Source: an uncultured Lachnospiraceae bacterium (GTDB lineage Bacteria > Bacillota > Clostridia > Lachnospirales > Lachnospiraceae). Taken from it: a stretch of 64,000 bases of DNA. The position numbers and the translations under genes were made by a program. The notes under the pieces were generated by a model. That model saw only the letters and a list, made by a program, of their open reading frames with translations, searched no databases and was not told the DNA's origin. Shown here piece by piece: positions 7,467 through 14,756 of the stretch (position 1 is its first letter; the number at the start of each line of letters is the position of its first letter). The stretch is from positions 21,596-85,595 of the forward strand of contig CADBFZ010000009.1 of assembly GCA_902794095.1 (NCBI GenBank). Reading direction: 5' to 3'.

Positions 7467-8217
7467 AGGGTATAAGAGAAAAACCTCATATGTCGGGAGT
7501 AGTGAATATTACGGTAGTAAAAACCTGCCTAAAATAATGCAAAAGCCCCAATTAGCTGATTATGGACTCCCTCCAAATGCGGAATACTTGGTCAATACGG
7601 AAAAAGAAAAGATACGTCAGAAATACGCGAAGATCAATAAAAGAAGAACATATATTGTATTAGGAGCATTACTTGTATGTATCGCATTAAGCTATAAATA
7701 CTTAATGGAATGGATAATGTGCTCTGGAGCCGTTATTTTTGTAGTGCTGCTAATTATCGTTGCTGTGGAAAAGAATCCGGAGGCAGTTCCAGTTGAATAC
7801 GAGACGCAGTTAATACAGTACCAAAAGGATTGTAAGGCATATGAATATTGGCTTGGAGTAAAGAAGTTTAATGCGTGGGATTCCTTAGACGGTCACTCGT
7901 TCGAACGGGCAGTTGCAAGGCTATATGAAGGCTTTGGATATTCAACGACAGTTAGTAGAGAGGGTGGCGATGGTGGCATAGATATTATCCTAAAAAAGGA
8001 TAACGATGTTATAGCTGTTCAATGTAAGGCTCACAATAAAGCAGTTGGCCCGGCTGTGGCAAGGGATCTATATGGAACAATGGTGTCTAAAGGATATAAA
8101 CATGGGATGATAGTATCTAAAAATGGTTTTACGAAAGGAGTCCATGAGTTTATAGCCGGTAAAAACATAGAGCTTGTCGATTTACAGCAGTTGATGGAAA
8201 TGCAGGATCATTTATAA
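7459..8217 (+). CDS. Membrane-anchored Mrr-like restriction endonuclease
   Basis: 252 residues. Two membrane helices (about 65-79 and 84-103) are followed by a cytoplasmic Mrr_cat-type PD-(D/E)XK domain: E149 in FERAV, D175 in GGDGGIDIIL, and Q188-C-K190 in AVQCKAH, with a later KHGMIVSKNGFT segment typical of the family. Mrr enzymes cleave modified DNA. Membrane-tethered forms also exist, and anchoring could place the nuclease where phage DNA enters. It overlaps the HNH gene by 8 bp and ends the operon at a strong terminator. No methyltransferase lies nearby, so a classic restriction-modification pair is unlikely. Confidence 0.88.
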   Translation: MAKGYKRKTSYVGSSEYYGSKNLPKIMQKPQLADYGLPPNAEYLVNTEKEKIRQKYAKINKRRTYIVLGALLVCIALSYKYLMEWIMCSGAVIFVVLLIIVAVEKNPEAVPVEYETQLIQYQKDCKAYEYWLGVKKFNAWDSLDGHSFERAVARLYEGFGYSTTVSREGGDGGIDIILKKDNDVIAVQCKAHNKAVGPAVARDLYGTMVSKGYKHGMIVSKNGFTKGVHEFIAGKNIELVDLQQLMEMQDHL

Positions 8218-8229
8218 AGCTTACAGATT

Positions 8230-8264
8230 AAGAGACATTCACTTATAAGGATGTCTCTTTTTTT
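8230..8264 (+). terminator. Terminator of the island operon
   Basis: AAGAGACAT (8230-8238) pairs with ATGTCTCTT (8251-8259), followed by a run of T. It lies between the Mrr gene and the right-hand IS30-like ends. Confidence 0.9.
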
Positions 8265-8272
8265 GTTGAATT

Positions 8273-8340
8273 GGGACTAACTTAATGCAACACTTGGTTT
8301 GGGACTAACTTATTGCAACAGGTGTTGCATTTGCTTAGTC
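8273..8340. repeat. Cluster of three IS30-like ends, right edge of island
   Basis: GGGACTAACTTAATGCAACA (8273-8292) and GGGACTAACTTATTGCAACA (8301-8320) are two tandem right-type ends 28 bp apart. TGTTGCATTTGCTTAGTC (8323-8340) is a left-type end in the opposite orientation, so 8301-8340 is a head-to-head pair separated by 2 bp. That layout resembles the abutted (IR)2 junction known as an IS30 transposition intermediate. Confidence 0.6.
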
Positions 8341-8347
8341 AAATATC

Positions 8348-8362
8348 ATGCGGTAAAATCGG
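8348..8362. repeat. 15-bp direct repeat, right copy
   Basis: Exact match to 784-798 in the same orientation. The bases on either side of the two copies differ, so the identity is confined to these 15 bp. Confidence 0.6.
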
Positions 8363-8451
8363 CATAGTTTTGCTTGTTATTTACTAGTCTATATAGTATT
8401 ATTAAAAAGTATTAATTTTTTATAAATTTCTAGTTTTGCTTGGGGGTAACA

Positions 8452-9558
8452 GTGAAATTCGTCAGGTGGGAAGACCTTAAAAGCGGAATGAGACTCGCTC
8501 GTCCCATTTATTCCAAGAGCGGCGTCCTTCTGTACGAACGTGATGCGAAGCTCACTGCGGCAAGTATCGAATCAGTTAAAAATTTCGGGCTCCTCGGAAT
8601 CTATATCTTAGAGCCTGCAGAACCTCTGCCTCCTATGTCAGAGGAAGATCTTGCTTTTGAAAAGTTCGAGATCAAGACGGTTGCGTCTATTCAGGATGAG
8701 ATCTCGAGAATCCTCAACACTAAAAAACAGCGTAATCTCCCTACAATCGTAAGCCAGATTATCCGTCAGTACGGACATCTGGATGGTAAGGTTCACTTCT
8801 ATCAGAACCTTAGAAGTAAGGATGATTTTGTATGCAGACACATGTTCAATACGGCGATTCTTTGTGCAATGATGGCCAGCCGTATGAATATTCCCATAGA
8901 AGACAGACTCGTGCTCGTTACTGCGGCACTTATACATGATATCGGTAAGATAAGCTCCAATAACCCTGCTGTTTTCGGCGGAGAAACCGATACGAACAGA
9001 TTGGCTGATATGTACGCGGATGCAATGCACGGAACGGAACTGATAGAGGAGTGTTTCTCATCAGACGGAAGTAAGCTCAGAAGAATCTGCCAGCAGGCAC
9101 TCAGAGCCGAGAAGGCTGCAGCACTTGGGGAAGAGCTTGAGACTAAGAAGATGTCTCTGGAAGCTAAGATCCTTCAGGTAGCAAGCCGTTATGACGAGAT
9201 TACCGGAATGAGCCTTACAGGTGAAAGCCTTTCCGAGGTTAAGGCGGTAATGGAGTTCCAGGATAAGGATGAGATCTATGATCCTGCTACTGTTCAGGCA
9301 CTCGTTGACAGCGTATACATTCTTTTCCCCGGAGTCAGCGTACTTCTCAGTTCGGGAGAAAAAGCACTTATCATCAACGAGAATCAGGAGAATATCCTGA
9401 AGCCTACGGTAATTACTTTCCGTCAGAACTCGATAATGGATCTGTCGTTGCATGAATTCTCTGATATCAGAGTAGTCGATATTATGAAGACTCTTGATAA
9501 CAGATACATCATGGATCAGACGGCAATCAATCAGGCAGGTATCAGCGTTCCCGAATAA
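8452..9558 (+). CDS. HD-domain protein, degenerate HD-GYP type
   Basis: About 368 residues from GTG 8452, chosen because GGGGG lies 5 nt upstream; a TTG 12 bp earlier would put that site inside the gene. The N-terminal ~60 residues resemble the small domain preceding many HD-GYP proteins (DLKSGMRLARPIYS). The HD domain retains an upstream His (VCRHMFNTAIL) and HDIGK at ~162-166. The GYP signature is absent, though the later LEAKILQVASRYDEITG segment follows HD-GYP topology. HD-GYP proteins hydrolyse cyclic di-GMP; this one may bind it or be inactive. It is 42 bp upstream of pilT on the same strand, suggesting a link to pilus retraction. The 90 bp upstream are A/T-rich with no clear promoter. 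Confidence 0.75.
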   Translation: MKFVRWEDLKSGMRLARPIYSKSGVLLYERDAKLTAASIESVKNFGLLGIYILEPAEPLPPMSEEDLAFEKFEIKTVASIQDEISRILNTKKQRNLPTIVSQIIRQYGHLDGKVHFYQNLRSKDDFVCRHMFNTAILCAMMASRMNIPIEDRLVLVTAALIHDIGKISSNNPAVFGGETDTNRLADMYADAMHGTELIEECFSSDGSKLRRICQQALRAEKAAALGEELETKKMSLEAKILQVASRYDEITGMSLTGESLSEVKAVMEFQDKDEIYDPATVQALVDSVYILFPGVSVLLSSGEKALIINENQENILKPTVITFRQNSIMDLSLHEFSDIRVVDIMKTLDNRYIMDQTAINQAGISVPE

Positions 9559-9600
9559 GGAGCAAGATATATTAACAAAATTTTTTAGGGGTGAATAGTT

Positions 9601-10656
9601 ATGGTTGACATTTATGATGTGATGCAAAAGGCTAAAAATGCCGGCGCCAGTGACGTTCATATCACTGTTGGTGTCCCTCCCAAGATGAGGGTTAACGGTA
9701 GCCTTCTTACTGTTGAAGGATATGACAGACTCATGCCTCAGGATACTCTTGATGTAGTCATGTCCATTGCTAATGAAGAGCAGAGACGCAGATTCGAGGA
9801 AATCGGTGAATACGATATGTCATTCTCCATTCCCGCTCTCGGACGTTACCGTGTTAACATCTTCAAGCAGAGAGGCTCTGCAGGTCTTGCACTCAGACTT
9901 GTCGGTACTGAGATTCCCAATCCTGAGAAACTCGGTGTTCCCAAGGCTGTTATCGATCTCCACGAGAGAAAGAGAGGACTTATCCTTGTTACCGGTCCTA
10001 CCGGTTCCGGTAAGTCAACAACCCTTGCTTCCATCATCGACAGAATCAACGAGAACCGTGATGCTCATATCATCACTCTCGAGGACCCTATCGAGTATCT
10101 CCATATGCATAAGAGATCTGTTGTTAACCAGCGTGAGATCGGTATGGACTCCGGTTCATATGCAAACGCTCTCCGTGCTGCACTCCGTGAAGATCCCGAT
10201 GTTATTCTCGTCGGTGAGATGAGAGACCTTGAGACTATTTCAACTGCTATTACCGCAGCTGAGACCGGTCACTTGGTCCTTTCCACCTTGCATACCATCG
10301 GTGCTGCATCTACCGTCGACCGTGTTATCGACGTATTCCCTCCTCACCAGCAGCAGCAGATCAGAATTCAGCTTGCAGGCGTTCTCGAAGCAATCATTTC
10401 CCAGCAGCTCATTCCTACTTATGACGGCAAGGGACGTGTTGCTGCATTCGAAGTACTTCTTGCAAACCACGCTATCAGAAACCTTATCCGTGAAGGTAAG
10501 TCACACCAGATCATGGGCGTAATGCAGACCAACAAGGCTATGGGTATGATCACCATGGACGAAGCAATCTGCAACTTCTTCTACGAAGGAAAGATCGACC
10601 GCGATCAGGCGATTCACTTCGCACAGGATCCCGATGCAATGGAAATCAAGATCTGA
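9601..10656 (+). CDS. pilT: PilT-type twitching/retraction ATPase
   Basis: 351 residues, full length for PilT. It shows Walker A GPTGSGKST (132-140), an Asp box with LEDPIEY, the PilT-type segment LREDPDVILVGEMRD containing Walker B, and the His box ETGHLVLSTLHT. PilT hexamers disassemble type IV pili at the inner membrane face. Start supported by AGGGGTG upstream of ATG 9601. No other pilus genes are in the window, so assembly genes must lie elsewhere. It follows the HD protein by 42 bp and ends at a strong terminator. Confidence 0.95.
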   Translation: MVDIYDVMQKAKNAGASDVHITVGVPPKMRVNGSLLTVEGYDRLMPQDTLDVVMSIANEEQRRRFEEIGEYDMSFSIPALGRYRVNIFKQRGSAGLALRLVGTEIPNPEKLGVPKAVIDLHERKRGLILVTGPTGSGKSTTLASIIDRINENRDAHIITLEDPIEYLHMHKRSVVNQREIGMDSGSYANALRAALREDPDVILVGEMRDLETISTAITAAETGHLVLSTLHTIGAASTVDRVIDVFPPHQQQQIRIQLAGVLEAIISQQLIPTYDGKGRVAAFEVLLANHAIRNLIREGKSHQIMGVMQTNKAMGMITMDEAICNFFYEGKIDRDQAIHFAQDPDAMEIKI

Positions 10657-10679
10657 TCACCCCACAACCATATATATTC

Positions 10680-10709
10680 AAAGGCGACGCAAATGCGTCG
10701 CCTTTTTTG
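10680..10709. terminator. Bidirectional terminator between pilT and comM
   Basis: AAAGGCGACGCA (10680-10691) pairs with TGCGTCGCCTTT, followed by T's. The A-rich left arm gives a weaker U tract for the convergent comM transcript, whose stop codon touches the hairpin. Confidence 0.9.
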
Positions 10710-12248
10710 TTATCCCCATTTAAAGTATTCAAGTGTAGGCCTGAATGATGCCGCTTCCAGGATATGTTTGCTTTGTATGTTTTCACTTCCTTCAAGATCT
10801 GCTATAGTCCTGGATACACGCAATATACGGTGATAGGAACGAGCGGAGAGCTGCAACTTTTTGTACATACTCTCAATGAGTTCCGATTCTTTCTTGCCCA
10901 GTACGCATACCTTATCCATATCATCAGCTTTAAGGTCCGAATTAAATCTGTACCTCGTTCCTTTAAAACGTTTATCCTGCATTTCTCTTGCTTTCATGAC
11001 CATCTCAGTCATCTCTGCCGATGAAATACCGCCTTTACCCGCCCTAATCTCGTTTATTTCAATATTCTTTAATTCTGTACACAGATCGATTCTATCGAGT
11101 ATGGGACCGGATATCTTATTCAGATAATGCTTGATCTCGGTGTCGGTACATCTGCATCTTCCTCTGTCGGGATAGTATCCGCAGGGACATGGATTCATGG
11201 CACATACCAAGAGAAAATCGGACGGATAATCAACGGAGTATTTTATTCGTGAAATCTGTATTTTCTTATCTTCAAGAGGCTGTCTCAAACTCTCTATAGT
11301 ATCCCTTCCAAATTCGGGAAGCTCATCCAGGAAGAGTACCGATCTGTGAGCAAGACTTATTATTCCCGGTCTTGGATTTGCACCGCCTCCAACCAGTGCA
11401 TATCTTGAAATGGAATGATGCGGTGATTGGAAAGATCTTGATGTGATAAGAGCTTTACCCTTTGGCATCTGTCCCGCAACGCTGTAAATGGTCGTTAGCT
11501 CAAGACTTTCCGACAATGTAAGCGGTGGAAGTATTCCGGGGATTCTCTTAGCAATCATGGATTTACCCGCACCGGGAGGTCCGGTCATCAACAGTGAGTG
11601 AAATCCTGCAGCGCTGATTATTGCGGCCCTTTTTGCCCTTTCCTGCCCCTTAACCTGATCAAAGTCAGGAATGGTGTCACGACATTCTTCTATAATAGAT
11701 AGGGGATCAGTATAGACTGAAGGGAGATATTGATCGTCACCCGATCCGAGATAATCCATTACCTGTTTAAGATTCTTAGCTCCGCGAACGGTTATTCCGG
11801 GAACTATTGAGCCTTCATTTGCATTATCTGCAGGTACTATGCATTCCTTGATACCGTTTGCTACAGCAGCTTGAACAATGGGCAGTACGCCACGTACGGG
11901 ACGTATTTCACCATCCAGTGACAGCTCACCCACAAACAATATCCCTTCAGTTAATTCTGTAGGTATTAATTCCATGGCAGTCAGCAACCCGATAGTCATA
12001 GGAAGATCGAATGCCGTTCCGTCTTTTTTAAGATCTCCCGGGGATAGATTAACAGTAATCCTCGATGCGGGAAGAGTGATGGAATTATTCTTCAAAGCCG
12101 CTCTGATCCTGTCTTTGGCTTCTTTTACTTCAGGTCCCGGCGAGCCTACGATATTAAACATCGGAAGACCGTTTGACATATCTGTTTCTACGTTAATGAT
12201 CCTTCCCGTAATTCCCTGTAATGTAGCCGATAATATATTACTGAACAT
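10710..12248 (-). CDS. comM: YifB/ComM-family Mg-chelatase-like AAA+ ATPase
   Basis: 512 residues, usual length. The N-terminal ~170 residues form the ChlI-like domain (ISGLPMFNIVG-type start, here MSNGLPMFNIVG; then NLSPGDLKKDG). The AAA+ part shows Walker A TGPPGAGKSMIAKRI, Walker B LFLDELPEF and a zinc-binding insert CPCGYYPDRGRCRC. In transformable bacteria ComM is a helicase that extends branch migration of incoming DNA. It lies 9 bp downstream of dprA on the same strand, a common pairing. Confidence 0.93.
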   Translation of the reverse strand: MFSNILSATLQGITGRIINVETDMSNGLPMFNIVGSPGPEVKEAKDRIRAALKNNSITLPASRITVNLSPGDLKKDGTAFDLPMTIGLLTAMELIPTELTEGILFVGELSLDGEIRPVRGVLPIVQAAVANGIKECIVPADNANEGSIVPGITVRGAKNLKQVMDYLGSGDDQYLPSVYTDPLSIIEECRDTIPDFDQVKGQERAKRAAIISAAGFHSLLMTGPPGAGKSMIAKRIPGILPPLTLSESLELTTIYSVAGQMPKGKALITSRSFQSPHHSISRYALVGGGANPRPGIISLAHRSVLFLDELPEFGRDTIESLRQPLEDKKIQISRIKYSVDYPSDFLLVCAMNPCPCGYYPDRGRCRCTDTEIKHYLNKISGPILDRIDLCTELKNIEINEIRAGKGGISSAEMTEMVMKAREMQDKRFKGTRYRFNSDLKADDMDKVCVLGKKESELIESMYKKLQLSARSYHRILRVSRTIADLEGSENIQSKHILEAASFRPTLEYFKWG

Positions 12249-12257
12249 ATAATCTCC

Positions 12258-13463
12258 TTATTTTCTGCAAAAGCATCCGGGGCTTATCTGTACCGCATAT
12301 CCTTCAAGACACAGCTCCATTAAAATCAGACAGATTCCTGTTTCACCGGGTGATTCTTTTCCTGTTTCTTTCATATGTATATCGATTTCTTCCGCGCTTT
12401 GCGGGAAAAGAGTGAGCTCTCTGTAGATCTCCAAAAGTCTCTCTTCAATATCCGGTTCTTTATCTTTTTTACCTTCGTATTTCCTGTGTCTTTTATCGGA
12501 ACCGGAGTCAAATGCGGGCTTTACAAAATCGGTTTTTGGTCCCGTAAAACCTGCTTCCAAATCTGCCATATGATCCTCCATAAGGTCGCTCATAAATATG
12601 GAAGGAGACAGATAAACTCTGGCTCCGTGACCTATAAGACCGTTACATCCCGCGGACAATTCATCGCCGATTCGTCCCGGGACCGCATAGATATCACGTC
12701 CCTGGTCAAGTGCCATATCAACAGTTATAAGAGTTCCGCTTCTTGCCCTTGCTTCGACTACAACAATCGCATCAGCAAGTCCGCTGACAATGCGGTTTCG
12801 TGGAGGAAAATATCTTGAAACGGCAGGTGTTCCCGGAGGATATGTGGAGATTATTCCACCGTTATCCATAAGCATTTCATACAGATCACTGTTGGATTCG
12901 GGATAGCAGATATCTGCTCCGCAGCCCAAGACACCGTATGATTTTCCGCCTGCATCGATCGCTGCTTTTTGACTTATTCCGTCAATACCGAATGCCATTC
13001 CGCTTATTACGTTTACATCGTTTCTTCCCAGTTCTTCACCCAGTTCCCGTGCGGTTTTTACGCCATAGGGAGAACATTGCCTTGCTCCGATTATGGCAAC
13101 TGATAGCTTATTATTTTCAGGTAATTGTCCGTAGTAAAAGAGACCGATCGGCGGGTCGGGAATGTTTTTTAGTCGTTCGGGATAGTCGTCATCCCATAGG
13201 AAAGAAAGCTTCATGCCGCCCCGCAGAAACTCCTCGTACTTACGGAATATATTGTTTTCTTTTCGATATTTGATCAGTTCTTTAACCTGCTTAGAACCTG
13301 ATCTTTTAATAAGTTCTTCATCCGATGCTTCGAATGCTTCTTTGGCAGAATCGAATGCGTTCAGGATCTTGGGAATCGGTCCCTGTCCGATCCAGGGTAT
13401 CGAAACAAGCCAGAATAAATAAGGTCTGTCGTTAGTATCCAAACCTGTCCTTTCTGCCGCCAA
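12258..13463 (-). CDS. dprA: DNA processing protein A
   Basis: About 401 residues. The Rossmann-like DprA core is clear: VAIIGARQCSPYG, VISGMAFGIDGISQKAA, GVLGCGADICYP, FPPRNRIVSGLADAIVVVEA and SGTLITVDMALDQGRDIYAVPG. DprA binds single-stranded DNA taken up during transformation and loads RecA. An N-terminal HhH/SAM-like region and a C-terminal winged helix are suggested by length. The TTG start at 13463 has no good ribosome site and is uncertain. It is transcribed with comM, away from ispG. Confidence 0.93.
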   Translation of the reverse strand: MAAERTGLDTNDRPYLFWLVSIPWIGQGPIPKILNAFDSAKEAFEASDEELIKRSGSKQVKELIKYRKENNIFRKYEEFLRGGMKLSFLWDDDYPERLKNIPDPPIGLFYYGQLPENNKLSVAIIGARQCSPYGVKTARELGEELGRNDVNVISGMAFGIDGISQKAAIDAGGKSYGVLGCGADICYPESNSDLYEMLMDNGGIISTYPPGTPAVSRYFPPRNRIVSGLADAIVVVEARARSGTLITVDMALDQGRDIYAVPGRIGDELSAGCNGLIGHGARVYLSPSIFMSDLMEDHMADLEAGFTGPKTDFVKPAFDSGSDKRHRKYEGKKDKEPDIEERLLEIYRELTLFPQSAEEIDIHMKETGKESPGETGICLILMELCLEGYAVQISPGCFCRK

Positions 13464-13544
13464 TGTATGGGAAAAGTGGGCGAATGCCCTGAATAATGCG
13501 TGAGATGATTTTATCCAAGCATCTTTACTGTGTCAAGCCGAAAC

Positions 13545-13574
13545 TGTGGAAAAGAATTCCGAAAATGATATAAT
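13545..13574 (+). promoter_or_regulatory. Probable ispG promoter
   Basis: A consensus TATAAT at 13569-13574 lies 18 bp from a weak -35 (TGTGGA, 13545-13550). The predicted start near 13581 leaves GGAGG (13589-13593) in the transcript and argues for translation from ATG 13598. Confidence 0.5.
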
Positions 13575-13597
13575 ACCTATACATGAACGGAGGCGTT

Positions 13598-14656
13598 ATG
13601 TCATACAGAGACGAGACTAAAGAGATTAATATAGGCGGCGTAAAAATAGGTCACGGAAATCCCATTGCGATTCAGTCCATGACCAACACTAAGACCGCTG
13701 ATGTTGCGGCAACCGTTGCACAGATACATGCACTTGAAAAGGCAGGATGTGAGATCATCAGATGTACCGTACCCGATGAAGCATCCGCCAAAGCTATTGC
13801 TGAGATCAAAAAGCAGATATCGATCCCTCTTGTTGCTGATATTCATTTTGATTACAAGATGGCCATCATGGCTATGGAAAACGGTGCGGACAAGATCCGT
13901 ATAAACCCCGGAAATATCGGCAGCAACGATAAAGTTAAGGCAGTTGTAGACTGTGCTAAAGAGCGAAACATTCCTATAAGAGTAGGCGTAAATTCAGGCT
14001 CTCTTGAGAAGAATCTCGTAGAAAAATACGGCGGAGTAACTGCTGAGGGAATCTGCGAAAGCGCTCTTGATAAAGTAAAACTCATCGAGGATATGGGATA
14101 CGATAATCTCGTTATCAGCATCAAATCTTCCGATGTAATGATGTGTGTAAAAGCTCATGAAGTGCTTGCGGGAAAGACTCCTTATCCTCTTCATGTAGGT
14201 ATTACAGAGTCAGGCACGGTCAGAAGCGGTAGCATCAAATCATCCGTGGGACTGGGTCTTATTCTTGGTCAGGGAATAGGAGATACCATCAGGGTTTCAC
14301 TTACAGGTGACCCCTGTGAAGAAATCACCGCAGCAAGACTCATTCTTAAGACACTTGGACTCAGAAAGGGTGGAATAGACGTTGTTTCCTGTCCCACCTG
14401 CGGAAGAACAAATATCGACCTGATCTCACTTGCGGGAGAGGTTGAGAAGATTGCGGAAAACTATCCTTACGATATTAAACTTGCCGTCATGGGATGCGCA
14501 GTAAACGGTCCCGGAGAAGCTAAGGAAGCCGACCTTGGAATTGCCGGCGGAATCGGAGAGGGACTCCTTATGAAGCATGGCGAGATCATCAGAAAAGTCC
14601 CCGAAGATCAGCTTCTTGCAGCGCTCAAAGATGAACTTGATAACTGGGGCAAGTAA
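13598..14656 (+). CDS. ispG: 4-hydroxy-3-methylbut-2-enyl diphosphate synthase
   Basis: 352 residues from ATG 13598; an ATG at 13583 would start almost at the predicted transcription start. IspG (GcpE) reduces methylerythritol cyclodiphosphate in the MEP isoprenoid pathway using a [4Fe-4S] cluster. The cluster ligands are visible in SCPTCGRTNID and GCAVNGPGE. The TIM barrel starts with PIAIQSMTNTKTADV and continues with PLVADIHFDYKMAI and KIRINPGNIG. Length matches the short bacterial form. It precedes polC by 100 bp on the same strand. Confidence 0.96.
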   Translation: MSYRDETKEINIGGVKIGHGNPIAIQSMTNTKTADVAATVAQIHALEKAGCEIIRCTVPDEASAKAIAEIKKQISIPLVADIHFDYKMAIMAMENGADKIRINPGNIGSNDKVKAVVDCAKERNIPIRVGVNSGSLEKNLVEKYGGVTAEGICESALDKVKLIEDMGYDNLVISIKSSDVMMCVKAHEVLAGKTPYPLHVGITESGTVRSGSIKSSVGLGLILGQGIGDTIRVSLTGDPCEEITAARLILKTLGLRKGGIDVVSCPTCGRTNIDLISLAGEVEKIAENYPYDIKLAVMGCAVNGPGEAKEADLGIAGGIGEGLLMKHGEIIRKVPEDQLLAALKDELDNWGK

Positions 14657-14756
14657 ATAACCGGATTAAATTCGGTTTTGACCTAAGATAAATTATTGTG
14701 TACCTGTTCGGGAAGGCGAGAGCGCCACGGCAGGACCTCGTGGAAAGGAACTGAAT

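Larger units (their letters stand above)
991..8320. mobile_element. Putative IS30-family transposon with passenger genes
   Basis: The left end is TGTTGCATTTAGTTAGTCCC (991-1010). The reverse complement of 8301-8320 is TGTTGCAATAAGTTAGTCCC, 18 of 20 identical. Both ends are flanked outside by GG (989-990 and 8321-8322), which would fit the short target duplication made by IS30-family enzymes. The transposase stop codon lies 3 bp inside the left repeat. No matching inverted repeat was seen between the transposase start and the next gene, so the simplest partner for the left end is beyond the Mrr gene, making six genes passengers. An alternative right end is 8273-8293, which matches the left end better (20 of 21). 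Genes 3251-8217 look more A/T-rich than their neighbours, in keeping with transfer. Confidence 0.6.

Noticed and set aside
3982-8217. A classical restriction-modification system
   Set aside because: No methyltransferase motif (such as DPPY/NPPY or PC with ENV) appears in any cargo protein, so the R-M label is not supported.
10710-13463. comM and dprA as part of the mobile island
   Set aside because: They are conserved chromosomal genes with normal composition and lie well beyond the right-hand repeats.
14657-14756. Riboswitch or T-box upstream of polC
   Set aside because: Only a short GGCG/CGCC hairpin is visible; no T-box, specifier loop or known aptamer core.
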